Below are positions 45,001 through 58,618 of a stretch of 64,000 bases of DNA, piece after piece. The position numbers were made by a program, and so were the translations under genes. Numbering within the stretch: position 1 is the stretch's first letter; each line of letters starts with the position of its first letter. The DNA is taken from assembly GCA_933228675.1 (NCBI GenBank), contig OW121740.1, forward strand, positions 32,946,632 through 33,010,631, written 5' to 3'. Origin of the DNA: Stomorhina lunata (Eukaryota; Arthropoda; Insecta; Diptera; Rhiniidae). The notes under the pieces were generated by a model. That model saw only the letters and a list, made by a program, of their open reading frames with translations, was not told where the DNA came from and searched no databases.

Positions 45001-46690
45001 AAAGTTAAATTTTTGATGTCTTTGCGAAGCTATTCCATCTCACATAACATTTATATTTATCAAGAACATCCATCAACTAGATCAGAGCACCTTCTCTGTA
45101 AAGAGTTCCGATATTTCAGGTGCTGATCCTTAAATCATGGTTCTTTTTCCGTTTGCGGTAGTCGTCAACATTTTTTCTAAATTTTAGGATTTTCATAGAA
45201 ATTGTTTTTCCCATATTTGCATCATTCTTATGGGTGTTAACGTAGTTACGGGTGTTACCATAGTTACCCAGGTGATACCAAGAGAAGGTCATCGTCCACT
45301 GCTGAAATAATGGATGTAACAATATAAGTCTGGGCTTACCAAGTTAAGACCAATCAAAACCGAAGCTTGATATCCAACATCCCCTATATCACCCGATACG
45401 TCTTCATAATTTAAAGAATTATTTTCTTATTTAAAACTAATTTGTTTCAATATTGCAACCATTTTTATAGATTAAATGCTGGAAGTCATTATCACAAACT
45501 TATAAATACACTTTTCACCCATACCGTTATAGGGTATTAATATAAGATGAAGAAAAGCAATAACACTTTAACAGAAATTTAATAATTATGATGTTGTTGT
45601 TGCCAATGTTGATAGTCGTCGTAGTAGTGGTGATGGTGACAGGAACAACACAACTTCGGCTACCAGCTACTATTACCATAACAAGAACTACGACAACTCA
45701 TTGTTGTTGTATATAAGTATATTTATGTGTGTAGGTACAAGTGACAACTACAGTGTCACATGCATAATAGAAGGTGATATGATAATGTTGTATAAAAGGA
45801 TACTCCATAGAGACCATGATGTCAACAACAGGAATAGCAGTGATATTTAGTGACCATAATTTAAGTGAAAACTCACACATTTTCCGCAAACACACACATG
45901 AAGTTTTTGAAGTATATGTATAAACTCATATATACTTGTATAAAGTGCCTTATGCAACAAATTAAAATAAAATTAAATATTTGTTTAAAATAAAATTATA
46001 GTCTGTAATAACTTTTGAAAATATTTTTCAATATTCTCAGTACATTACTTATTGTCTGTTAGGATAATTTTTCAATTAATTTTCTGTAGTGATCTTTTTT
46101 CACTCGATGTTATGTAATTAGTTATTTAGGGATTTGATTTTATTCTAACACTCGAAAAGTATGGTCAAATCTTTAGGTGTTTGAACTCTTGTCAGTCAGA
46201 TTTTTATTTCTAAATAAAATTTAGAGTGGATTCCATAAATTTTGGTAGATATAGAAAATTTAACAAATATAAAGGACATAAAAGCCTATAGAAGCTGTTG
46301 TATAAAGCAACAACAGCGTTTTAATGAGAGTAGCGTCTACTGCTATTAGGTCTTTTCTTGCACATTTTGATGCAGAATATTTTACCACAAAATGCATATA
46401 CAATGCAACACCGATTAATAGAACTAATAAGTATAAAATCAAGAATATTTTAAAGAAGTAATTAAAAAGCATTTGAAATTTTTAAGTATGTATAGCAAAA
46501 GTTATTATCGTTTATAACTTTAATTTATTAGCTTACCTTAAGCCATCTGGATACCTATGTATGTAATATATGAAAGAATATAAATTTTCGTATACCTTTC
46601 GACTTAGCATCGATTTAAATATGTCCGTCTGGCTGGGTGGGTATCCATGATAGCTTATAGATAGGTCTGGGATTCAGGGTCAGGGCTAAT
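45001..46690. other. Intergenic DNA, little recognised
   Basis: About 45230-45370 shares the AAGTTAAGACCAAT-containing repeat with 6985 and 24800. A decayed hairpin-family end (TATAAATACACTTTTCACCC) lies near 45501. The rest is AT-rich, with GTT/GTA-rich short tracts near 45590-45640. No coding supported. Confidence 0.4.
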
Positions 46691-46992
46691 GTTAGAGGGA
46701 GCCGGTATTCGGTTTTTGGTAAGATTAGATTCTGAAAGTGGGATAGGTTAAGTGGAAAAAGAAACTAAGGAAACCACAACTGTTGAAACAGGATATCAAG
46801 GGTCTTAAAGCAGCCGCATTCCGGTACACCTTTTGATATCTGGGTTGAAATAAAAAGGACGTGGAGGTAGTAGTAATTTCCACGGGTCTCGACCACGGAA
46901 AGAAGATAGTTTTATAGAACCGGAAATCGAATCTACGAGGGAAATCGGACGAGAAATTGGGAAATGGTAAGAATTAAGTATTCTAGCGATTA

Positions 46993-47466
46993 ATGGACAA
47001 TCCGCAGACGAGGACAGAGGAAGTACTGGACGTACTACACAAATATAATTGCTCGGTGGACAGTTTGCAAGTACTCGCGTGGACAGAATTAAATAATTTA
47101 AAACAGGGAAGGGAATTTATAGAAAAGCAAAAGGACATTATTAGATACAAGAGACTGACAAAGCTTGAGGAAGTTGGCTATGTGCTGCTACTGATAGGTG
47201 ACTTGAACAAGGACCAGTCAACGGGGCTGAGAGAAAGGATAGAAGAGTTGAAAGTGTCAAAGGGCCTTTTAGAGAAGCAGAGTCGGAAACTAAGGGAACA
47301 GATTAAGTATACAGACGGGTTATTGGAACAAGCAGTGGTGGAAAACGCGGAGCTTGTGGAAAAGCTACGACAGAAAGGTGTGAGTGAAAATGAATTGAGG
47401 AAGCAGTTGAAGAAGGAACAAAGAACAAGGAGAGCTCGGGAGCGACTTGCCCATCTATTTCGCGAG
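46993..47466 (+). pseudogene. Gag-like coiled-coil frame of the Gypsy-type remnant
   Basis: An intact frame of 158 residues starts MDNPQTRTEEVLDVLHKYNC, contains long charged heptad-like stretches (residues about 80-145) and stops at 47467-47469 after the junction. Position upstream of pol sequence and composition suggest a retroviral-type Gag N-terminus of an insect LTR element; no zinc knuckle remains. The last residues already belong to the frame-shifted RNase H sequence, so the natural protein is truncated by an internal deletion at about 47440. Confidence 0.5.
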
Positions 47467-47903
47467 TAGGGTGCTGAGTGACACCGAGAAACGTTACTCG
47501 ACAATAGAGAGGAAACTACTGGCCGTTGTGTGGGCTGTTAAAACTCGGGGGTACTTCGCAGTAGTTACCGATCATAAACCACTGAAGGGTATAGCCAATC
47601 TAAGGGATCAGGAGGGCAGACTGGGGCGTCTGAGGATGAAACTTTTGGAGTATGATTTTGAGGTACGCTACAAGCCTGGGAAATTGAACCAGAATGCTGA
47701 TGCTCTCAGCCGTCTGCCAACAGAGGGGACTAACATATTCGTTGTAACCCGGCGGAGGCCAAGGACATGAAAATAGAGAAGGCGGGTGAGAGGATCATAA
47801 CGGAGAATGCGGCGAATGAGGAACCGGGAAAAGAGGATATAGCTACATACCTGACAAGCCCGGATGATATCAGGAAGGTGCTGAAGAACATATTTCCGGA
47901 TTA
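47447..47903 (+). pseudogene. RNase H domain of Ty3/Gypsy-type Pol, truncated
   Basis: The reading LPIYFASRVLSDTEKRYSTI leads into ERKLLAVVWAVKTRGYF, then VVTDHKPLKGI and YKPGKLNQNADALSRLP. This is the standard order in the RNase H region of Ty3/Gypsy Pol, including the catalytic Glu of the ERKLLA segment, the TDHKPL aspartate and the N-ADALSR end. The frame stops at 47768-47770. Shifting one frame continues as AKDMKIEKAGERIITENAAN to a stop at about 47901-47903, so a frameshift lies near 47755. No integrase follows. Confidence 0.75.
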
Positions 47904-47970
47904 GGGCTCAGTACAAGTGGCAGGGAATGCAAAGGCAGATTAAGGTGTTCGGTTTTTGGTAAGATTAGAA

Positions 47971-48418
47971 CTCAAAACACTTGGAGCCATTCCAACGTAT
48001 ATGGTCTAAGGGCCTAAGATAATTGTAATTGGTTCAACATGTTAGTTGCGTCTGCAAGAGGCATCGATGTTTTAAGCAGGAAATGAAACAACATTACAGA
48101 ATACTATACCTCTAGTGGCTAGAAGTACTAAAAATAATTTCATATTTTTAGTAAATTTTCTGAAAAATTACTTTTTTTTAAGATTTTTTTTTCCATTAAT
48201 TTACTATTTAGGTACTGCCGTTTTTGAAATTTTTTGGAAATTTTGTTTTATTTAGGAAATATTAAAAAAATTGACTTTTTTCAAGAAAATTTTTCAAAAA
48301 CTTTTGTAAAGAAATTTTTTTCAAGTTTAAAATTTTTTAAAAAATAACTATTAAATAATGTTTCCAATATTTACTAATATTATTTACTAATATTTTTATT
48401 TACTAATATTTATCTGTT
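47971..48418. other. AT-rich intergenic DNA, nothing recognised
   Basis: Homopolymer-rich A/T sequence with no coding or repeat signal that could be supported. Confidence 0.45.
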
Positions 48419-49030
48419 TATACCCTTCAACCCCAATAGATGGAAAGGGTATTATAAGTTTGTCCTGATGTATGTAACGCATAGAAATATTTGTCATTTT
48501 AGCATACTAATAGGATAAGAGTCACTTTCTGAGTCGATATAGCGATCTCAGTTCGTCCGTCCGTCTGGCTGGATCCCCATGTAAACCATGTAATCAAAGT
48601 GCAGCCCACAATTCTAAAGATTATTCGATGAAATTTGCACAGATAATTTTTTGGCAGTAAGACCATGTCCATTGAAATTCGTTTCACTTCCCGGAATTGA
48701 TATTTTGGCCACAAATATGAATATTTCATGAAATTGAAAACAAATACGACCTACGTAAACCAATCACTGTAACAAATTTAGTTGAAATCGGTCCACATTT
48801 GACCATAGCTTCCATAAAAATTCTTCTGCCAAAACGCACAAAATGAGACAAAAAATACTTAAACGCTCGTAAAGCTAAATATAATGAGAATTTTGTCAAT
48901 CAATTTGCCAAATTTCGAGAAAATCAGGTCACGTTTTACCCTAGCTCTCATATAAGTTCAAATGACGGAAACAGCTTAAATATATAAGTTTTGAGAAAAT
49001 GTTTGTATGATGCCAAAATTTAGCTTTATA
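48419..49030 (-). mobile_element. Hairpin-ended dispersed repeat, minus copy
   Basis: The family's right-hand hairpin is seen here as its complement, TATACCCTTCAACCCCAATA followed by a GGGTATTATAAGTTTGT stretch. Then comes complementary versions of the GTCTGGCTGGAT, TTCCGGGAATTGATA and GGTCCACATTTGACC motifs also present at 23.1-23.75 kb. It abuts the plus-oriented copy that starts at 49036, so the two face away from each other. Confidence 0.6.
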
Positions 49031-49035
49031 CAATA

Positions 49036-50632
<1,597 letters not shown>

Positions 50633-50639
50633 GAACACC

Positions 50640-51930
50640 TTTGACCTAAGCGGTGAAGGATATCGTATGGTCGCACTTGACCGACTATAACACTTTCTTA
50701 CTTGTTTTTAAATAGTCTTTTGGTTTGTATTTTTTTTTAATTTAATATTTTATATAAAGTTTTAAAAAATTTAATATTTTAGGAAACTTTGCGAAAATTT
50801 TCTAATTAGAAAATTTTTGAAAAATTTTTAGAGAAGTTACTTTTTTTTAGGAAATTATTAAAAATGGCCAATCGACCACAAAGGGATAATCTCTAGCAGA
50901 TAAACGTGCCTTGCGTAAGGAAGTTGTATATCGAGAACGAGTTCCCTGATATTTTTAGATCACATTTCAAAGTATTAACGATAGAACAATCGAGTTGGAT
51001 AACCTACTTCGAAGCACCGGCTCACACATGAGAGTGGTATTCCATTTTTGGTCGGATATAGGTGGTGTAAATAGTAATGTACACTCTAACACCGTTTTGG
51101 AAAACAGACATCTCATTGAATTCTCATGCCCAGAACATAATTTTATAAAATTAAACAAATGTTTCATTGAATTTTAAATTGAAATTTTTTGTTTTTAATA
51201 ATTTTTGATTTTATGTGACATAATTTAAATTTTTACAGGAGAAGCATATAGAAAAGTAATAAAATATTTCATGGCAATCCGATTATTTGGTATTTCATTA
51301 CGAAGCTTTTACTTCTAAACGAAAAAAGAAAATTATCTCAATTTAGAGCTTAATCGATTGCCTTCTAACGTATGATAGTTTTGTAAACAGGCTGTGATGT
51401 AAGTCTTGCGAAAATTGACTAGTTTTAAGAAATTTTAAAACATTTTCCGTAAATTGACAATTTTTTATTAAAATTCATAAATTTTTCGAAAAGTCACTAT
51501 TTTTAGGAGATTTAGAAAATTTTACAAAAATTAACTAGTTAGAAAAATTTTTGAATATCGTTACTTTAATATAGAAAAATCCTAACTAATATTTTTCTTA
51601 CATTACAGGAGAGGGAAATAAAACTAAATAAAATCTTAAGTTTTGAAGATACAGAAATTTTTAAAACGCAGTTTTTTACTAAATTATCTAAAGAATTTAA
51701 TATTATACTAATGTTGTTTTTAAATTAAAAGATTTTTAAAAATTATATTAGATAATGCTTTAAAAAGTGATTTAAATGAAAAACGACTTAGGGCCTTTCT
51801 ATATTAAAGTAACGATATGTAATATTTTTAGGATACTTTTTTACTATTTTAGAAAACTTTTCGAAAATTGAATATTTTTATAAAATTTTTGAAAAACTTA
51901 CTATTTTTAATTATATTCTTAAACAAACAA
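50640..51930. other. AT-rich intergenic DNA
   Basis: At 50640-50710 the complement reads AACAAGTAAGAAAGTGTTAT, a diverged left edge of the hairpin-ended family in minus orientation. Beyond this only AT-rich sequence with A/T homopolymers is seen. Confidence 0.45.
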
Positions 51931-51939
51931 TAATTGTAT

Positions 51940-51943
<4 letters not shown>

Positions 51944-51978
<35 letters not shown>
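51944..51978. repeat. (TA)n dinucleotide run
   Basis: About 17 TA units at the 5' side of the Helitron-like element. Confidence 0.95.
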
Positions 51979-51983
<5 letters not shown>

Positions 51984-52629
51984 ACTATCTCGAAAACGGC
52001 TCTAACGATTTTGATAAAATTTGGACAGTGGGTATCTTTTCTGATGTATAGGTCGAAGAAGAAGGGGCTTTTAGAACCTTTGCCTCTAAGAGGGTAAAAA
52101 CGGGTAAAAAGGGGAAAAAATCGAAAACGCTATATCTCTTTAAGTAAAAGGTATAGAAACAAAATTTAAATTACGTTTTAAACAGCTATGAAAATAAACG
52201 GACAGGTGTTTGGTACTTTTTTGAAACTATGTCCAATAAGGGGTAAAAAAGGGTGAAAATAGTTTTTTTTGTACCTTTTTAACCCACTCTTATATTTTAA
52301 ACTAAGGAATATAGAAAGAAACTTTGTACTACAATCAATAGATGTGAAAGAAATATTGAACACGTATTTGGTACTTTTTTGATTTTGTGGCCAAAATGTG
52401 TAAAAAAGGGATAAACTGATAACTTAACATCTACAAAAGTAATATGAATAGGAAAATTATGTTAACTGCTTTCTAATAAAATGTACCGAATTCAATTGGT
52501 ACCAAAGAAGTACCAATTATGCATATGGAACTTTTTGAAATTAGGGGATAAAAAGGGGAAAAAATTAGTAATGTTATAACTTTAAAACAAATGAATGTTT
52601 GTCTGTATGTATGTTCTTTATAGAATAGT

Positions 52630-53450
52630 AAACTGTGAATTTGATCATGTTATGCTCTTTAGCAAAGATGTTGCGGATAAGCCGGCGGAGGTTTTTAAGT
52701 TGGTAAGCCGAATTTTCGACAGGTGGCGCCACTGAAAATTACTAAAAATTAATTAAATCGTAAACTGTACATTTGATCATACTATGATCTTTTGCAAAGT
52801 TGTAGCACATGAGCCGGCGAATGCTTTTTAATTGGTGTGAATAATTTCCGACAGGTGGTGCTACTGAAAATTACTCAAAGTCAAATTAATCGTAAGCTGT
52901 ACATATAATCATGCTATAATCTTTAGCAATATTGTTGCACATGAGCCGACGAAGGTTTCTTAGTTGGTATGAAGAAATTTCAACAGGTGGCGCCACTGAA
53001 ATTTACTTAAAGTCAATTTAATCGTAAACTGTACATTAAATCATGCTATAATTTTTAGCAAAGTTATTGCGGATAATCCGACGAAGGTTTATTAATTAGA
53101 ATGATCAAAGTCCGACAGGTGGCGCCACTGAAAATTACTCAAAATGAATTAAATCGTAAACTGTGCATTTGATCAGACTATAAGTGAATTAAATCATAAA
53201 CTGTGCATTTAATCATGTTATGATCATAAGCAAAGTTGTTACGCATAAGCAGATGAAGGTTTCTTAGTGGTATGAACGACTTCAGGCGGTGCCACTGAAA
53301 ACTACTCAAAATGAATTAAATCGTAAACTGTGCATTTGGTCAGACTATAATCTTTAGCAAAGTTGTTGCGCATGAGTCGACGGAGGTTTCTGTTGGTATG
53401 ACCAATTTTCAAAATTATTTAAAATGAGTTAAACTGTAACTGTATAAAAT
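52630..53450 (+). repeat. Approx. 135-bp minisatellite in the Helitron-like element
   Basis: About six units. Each contains AAATCGTAAACTGTACATTT, then TTAGCAAAGTTGTTGC, a GAGCCGGCGAAGG-like segment and CGACAGGTGGCGCCACTGAA. Unit boundaries are clear but sequence divergence is moderate. The same unit in inverted sense is found in the intron at 11810-12480. Confidence 0.8.
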
Positions 53451-53639
53451 AAAATATATAAAAACTTTAAAATTTGCCTCAAAATGCTTATCAGAAAGCC
53501 CCGAGCAACGCTCGGTCAACCAGGTACTAAATTATAAAATTTACTATATATAGAAATTTGTTAAAACTTAATATTTTTAAAGAAATATTTTTGAAAAGTT
53601 CACCGTGATCTATCCAACAGAATTAAAAGTTTGGAAGAA

Positions 53640-53900
53640 GGGACAAGATATTGTACATTAACGAACAAGCAAGCGAAGCTGAATCAACAGAAACTATGGC
53701 ATGAAGCACTATCGATGTATTGATTTTGGTGTAGGTAACAACATTTTATCATGCTTATTCAGACTTAACACTATAAAAGTTATTTTTGATGGCAAATCTT
53801 CTGACGAGTTCATGAATAATTCGGTTGTCAAACTTTCCACCATACAAATAAGTTCCAAAATTTTAACCTTGATGGGCGTTCAGAAAAAGCTATCAGATTT
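53640..53900 (+). pseudogene. LINE reverse transcriptase scrap
   Basis: Just after the Helitron end, frames give GVGNNILSCLFRLNTIKVIF and DGKSSDEFMNN, parallel to VGNNFSRFISSFLRDRSIRV and DGFSSNEF in the copy at 28.6 kb. It is preceded by a WHEAL-like reading in another frame. A short, badly decayed piece of the same Jockey-like family. Confidence 0.5.
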
Positions 53901-55270
53901 CATTAAAATTTTCTTAACCTAAATTTTTGGATATAAAATTCACTCAAATTAATTCCATCTTCTGTCTTAAGTCTGTGCAACTCGGTAATCAAGCTAAACT
54001 CTATATATATGTTCGGATTGGGGAAGTTGTACTGTATTTAGTTTTAGAATATTTGTTCGCAAACCTGATACTGTACATGTACATGCTCTGTATGTGTGTG
54101 CCCGGTATTTTCTTGTTGCTGTTTCCGTTTCGTTAGTTTTAGTCATTTAGTTTCGTTTGCAATTCCTGCCTGTCAAACGTATTCTCTGTTGTGTCATACC
54201 TTAATGTCTTCTAATAAGGTATTGTGTTCTTTAATTTAACGATGTCGGAGGCTGGTGGTTGGAGTTTGATATGTTGTGGTCACTACATTGTCTATATCCA
54301 ATGTATGTTTGTTTGTATGTATGCATTTAGTAGGAATTGTTTACATATCATTTTGTTATACATACATTGTGCTCTTATGTTTTGTAAAGTTTTGTTTATT
54401 TATGAATTAATTTCCAGGAATATATAATATAATATTTTACATATACAAAGTTAATGAATATTAACTTTTTTAAATGAATGATTTTAGTAGGAATTATATT
54501 ACATATGTATTTATGTATGTATGCATGTATGTACAAAAGTTATACAATTTACCAACATTTAAATTCAAGGCATATGCTCCATAATGGGTTTAACTATAAT
54601 TAGTGTAATTTAAAGCATAAATTTAAACATATTAATCGTAAACTTGACTATAATTTGTTAAATGAGAATTCAAATGAAAATATTTGCATTAATTCACTGA
54701 CATACCGACAACGAATTTCAAATTAAACCACAATTATCTTTTAGAGCAACATTATATTTTTATCAAAATGGATTGGATTTCTTTTTTTTTTTTACTTAAA
54801 TATAAAACCATTAATTCCTATAAATTACGAAATCAATTCGCTGGGGAAACTTTATGCATTTAATTGTTGATTGTGTTCCCGTACCTAGGCTCTTGTGCAT
54901 TCCCTAACAAATCAATTCGTAATGTATTTGTATTTCAAAAGAATGATGTTGATGTTGGAGATGACGATGATGATGATGGCCACGGTTATATTGTCGATAC
55001 TGATGACCACTCAATAGAGTAGACGCATTGTCAACATATTTTAAATATTGTCATGAACCTTACAATATGGTCAGTAATACGAACATGAATTCATTGAAAT
55101 TGTAACGCCCACACTTGAGTTATAATGGACACGAGATAAAAGCAATAATTTACGCTGAAAATATTTGTCGGTGAAAAAAATTTAGGGGAAAGTTTAAGGG
55201 GGCCTTAAAGTATTTTTTTGTTCTTACTTTGACCATAATTCTTTTAAAATGATTGATAATTTAGACTAAG
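53901..55270. other. AT-rich intergenic DNA, nothing recognised
   Basis: Contains short TATG/TTTG-type runs near 54300-54330 and 54505-54535 and a GATGAT run near 54960-54980. No gene supported; short frames at 53927 and 54224 carry no recognisable motif. Confidence 0.45.
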
Positions 55271-56580
55271 AGGTTACAGCCAGGAGTAGGTAGCCAATAT
55301 CACCAACAGCCCATATCACCAGCAGCCGATGAAGTTTTTCAATTTTTGTAAATACCACGATCATTAGAAAAACTCGTGAAAATTAGTATTAAAATCATTC
55401 ATTTGGAATTTTTATATTAACAGAATTTGTTGGTGACGCTTTGTTGAAGAAAATACATAAACAAAATAGGCAAGAAAACAAATCAAATTTTGTTTATAAC
55501 AACAAAATACATGGTTCGAGAGAACAAAGAAATCTAATCTCGAACATTGTTGCCACGACACTATTATTTTTGTAAAAATTGGGAATATTTTTGTTAATAT
55601 TGGGAATATTTTTCAAATTCTAATATTAAATATTTTTAGATTTTTTATACTTTTTAGACATTTTCATTCAAAAAATTTTCTATAGAAAAATTTTTGATAA
55701 AAAAATTTTCGTTAGAATAATTTTTGATAAAAACATTTATATATATAGGAAAATTTTGATAAAATTTTTTTTTTTTGGAGAAAAGTTGTTATGTATAAAA
55801 AATTTTTCTGTAGAAAAATTTTTATAAAAAAAATTTTTATAGAATAATGTTTGATAAAAAATTTTCTATAGAAAAATTTTTGATAAAAAAAATTCTATAG
55901 AAAAATGTTTGAGAAAAAAAAATTCTATAGAAAAATGTTTGATAAAAAAATTTATATAAAAAATTTTTGATAAAAAAATTTTCTATAGAAAAATTTTTGA
56001 TAAAAAAACTTTCTACAGAAAATTTTTGAAAAAAAAATTTTTGATAGAAAAATTTTTGATAAAAAATGTTTATAGAAAAATTTTTGATAAAAAAAATTTC
56101 TATAGAAAAATTTTTATTAAAAACATTTTCTATAGAAACATTTTTATAAGAAAATTTTGTATAGAAAAATTTATGATAAAACATTTTTTATAGAAAAATT
56201 TCTATAAAAAATTCTATAGAAAAATTTTTGAAATTAAAAAATTTCTATAAAAAAGTTTTTGATAAAAAAATGTTTTATAAAAAATTTTTGAAAAAAAAAA
56301 AATTCGATAGAAAAATTTTTGATAAAGAAATTTTCTATAGAAAAATATTTAATAAAAAAATTTTCTATCGAAAAATTTTTGGTACAAAAATTTTCCAAAA
56401 AAAAATTTTTTGATAAAAAATTTCTATAAAAAAATGGAGTAGAAAGCTTTTTATAATTGTTAGAACTACACATTGAAAAAAATACCTATTTTAGTTAAAA
56501 GTATAGAAAAAAACGGCAAATATTTTTTTGCCAACTTTTTTTTTCTGTTCTCTTTGCGCCGACCCGTGCCCAAGTCAAGA
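55271..56580 (+). mobile_element. Satellite-bearing dispersed element, intergenic copy
   Basis: The left end, CAGGAGTAGGTAGCCAATAT through AAAACTCGTGAAAATTAGTA to about 55560, matches 19250-19345 directly and 13456-13778 inverted. The right end, about 56460-56575 (AATACCTATTTTAGTTAAAA through TCTCTTTGCGCCGACCCGTG), matches 11136-11215 inverted. With both ends and a satellite core it is the most complete copy for defining the family, about 1.3 kb. No transposase frame. Confidence 0.65.
55670..56435. repeat. CTATAG-core satellite tract
   Basis: Degenerate units with TTTTTGATAAAAAATTTTCT and ATAGAAAAA, as in the tract at 19345-20410. Frames rich in Phe, Ile, Lys and Asn are artefacts. Confidence 0.85.
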
Positions 56581-58618
56581 ACATACAAAAACCATTTTTG
56601 AAGATTTCAAAACACGCGCAAAATTTTGAGATATTCACTAAAAACTGTTTTCGGGTAGGTCGTAGTATCTCAAACTCTCACATTTACAGAGCGGTTTAAA
56701 AATTTTTAGCAGTTTTAGAAAGTCAAGGGATCATGCTTTTGCTAAACAGGGCTTATATTCTCAGAAATTATGTAAATTGTTATCAAATCGCTATTTTTAA
56801 TTATTTCGTAATCTTTTAAATTCAAAAGCGATTATTTCAACTTTTTTCTATAATAACCTATCTCGTCTTATACACTATTTTAAAGCTAGTTCTATATAGA
56901 ATAAACGAGATATTATTAATTGATATCTCTTTATTTTAACAAAAGTTATTTAACATTTTCCAAACTTAAAAATTTTTTGATGGCAAGTAAAAAAAATTTA
57001 AATTAATTTCTGGTAAAAATGTCGGTTCATCAAAAACTTAATAACTTTTATATTTTTTATCTGATTTAAAAAAACGTTTTATCAGTAACTTAATGATCTT
57101 TTATATTTATATAAACTTTTATGGCCTTTAACATAAGAGTAAGCAATAAAAAGCTACTAAAGTAAAAAAGTGTACAAATTTTGTTTTATTTTAGATATTC
57201 TTAAGAAAATATAAACTTTTGATTCACAAATGTGTCAAAGGTGATAAGCTATTTTAGAGTACAATCAGTATTATTTCATTTGCTGTTAGTAAAGGTAAAA
57301 TCGGATAGAAACTGGCTGACCTATGGCTCGATAAATTGACGAACCTCATTCAAATCGGGTTTTTTTGCATATAACTATTAAATTTGGACGTATTTCTAAA
57401 ACTTTTTTGTACGATTTATCATGTAATCAATAAGGCCTTCAACTTACGCTGGATCGTTTCCCGAGTTTTTTTTAGCGTAACAGAGTGTTATTAACTAAAC
57501 AAAAGTACATACAAACTTTTATTTAGTTGATAATCTGTGCCTTTAACTTTTGATTAACAAAACATAATTCTTAATTATTTTGTTTTGAAAATAAGTAATA
57601 ATATGAGGTTATCTATTTGTCTAAAAGTAGGGATTATCCTCCGAACGAAACTATATAAATAATTAAAAAAAAATATTGTTTTTATAGAAAATTAGATTTG
57701 GAAAACATTTTGAAAATATCTCTTACTTGGAAAAAAATTTTAAATTACATTTTTATAAAGATTAAAAAAAATCGTATTTACCTTCACTCCTTCCCTGTGT
57801 TAAACGTTTTAACCAAAAAATTTTTAAAAATATTGTGAGAGTATGGTGAGTTTTTTTGACTCTTAACTGAATTATTTGTTCTGTTGTCATTAAAAATTGC
57901 TGTTGATTAAATAAATGAAAATGTTCCCTAGATACTCACAGCCCTATACTATATATATATACATCTGAATGTGTATACAAATAAATATTCGCAAAATCCA
58001 TATAAGATAAACTCGAAAAAAGGGAATGAATTTATATATAAAAAAAACAAAACGTAAAACTGAGTGCCATTATGTGTTCCAACCATTTACAACTATGGAC
58101 TTAATAGCAGAAGTGGTATTTTTTTGTATCCCTTCATATGCAAAAGGGAGTGATGAAAATAAAAAGCTTTTTCATAAAAATGACTCTTCTTTTGACAATT
58201 AAAATTTTACTATCAGCATTAATTTTGCTTAATGCGAACGATTTTTATTACATAATTGATTAACAATAAAATCTCTAGACTAAATAAATGGATAAGAGAA
58301 GCAAATGCGACAATATAAAAGACAATTAAAAATATCTAAATCCAGATACTGCCGATTGTATTAACATGCCTATTTAAATGTATACCGTAAAAATCTGAAA
58401 CGCCTTCAAACGGATTGGAAAAGTTCTGGAATTTGTAATTACTTAGTATGGAATCGAATTTTTATGGAACACGTTTCTGAAACGTGATACTATAATTTGA
58501 TATAGGCTACAAAAAAGAATCAATTTAATTGTATTGTATAATTCAAGAACGCTTTAAATAATTTAAATGGTATCATAATAATTTTGGATACATTTCCAAA
58601 ATTCTCGGTAATCGTCAT
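56581..58618. other. AT-rich intergenic DNA, nothing recognised
   Basis: No gene, RNA or repeat family that I could support in this 2 kb stretch leading up to the hexanucleotide array. A short TA run lies at about 57951-57962. Confidence 0.45.

Larger units (their letters stand above)
46700..47970 (+). mobile_element. Deleted Ty3/Gypsy-type LTR retrotransposon remnant
   Basis: A gag-like frame is joined directly to an RNase H domain, with everything between (protease and reverse transcriptase) missing. The motif TTCGGTTTTTGGTAAGATTA occurs at both sides, about 46709 and 47947, and may be part of LTRs or a short direct repeat. The region is GC-richer than its surroundings, as expected for a relatively young insertion. 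No complete LTR pair could be outlined. Confidence 0.6.
51940..53530 (+). mobile_element. Helitron-like non-autonomous element
   Basis: The 5' side has a TA dinucleotide run (about 51944-51978) followed by GAATGACTATCTCGAAAACG and ACGATTTTGATAAAATTTGG, a start often seen in insect Helitrons. The 3' side has the hairpin CCGAGC-AAC-GCTCGG (about 53504-53518), a short spacer and CTAA (53527-53530), fitting the known Helitron terminus of a hairpin followed by CTRR. There are no terminal inverted repeats. The interior contains a minisatellite (52630-53450) and no Rep/helicase frame, so it is non-autonomous. Confidence 0.6.
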
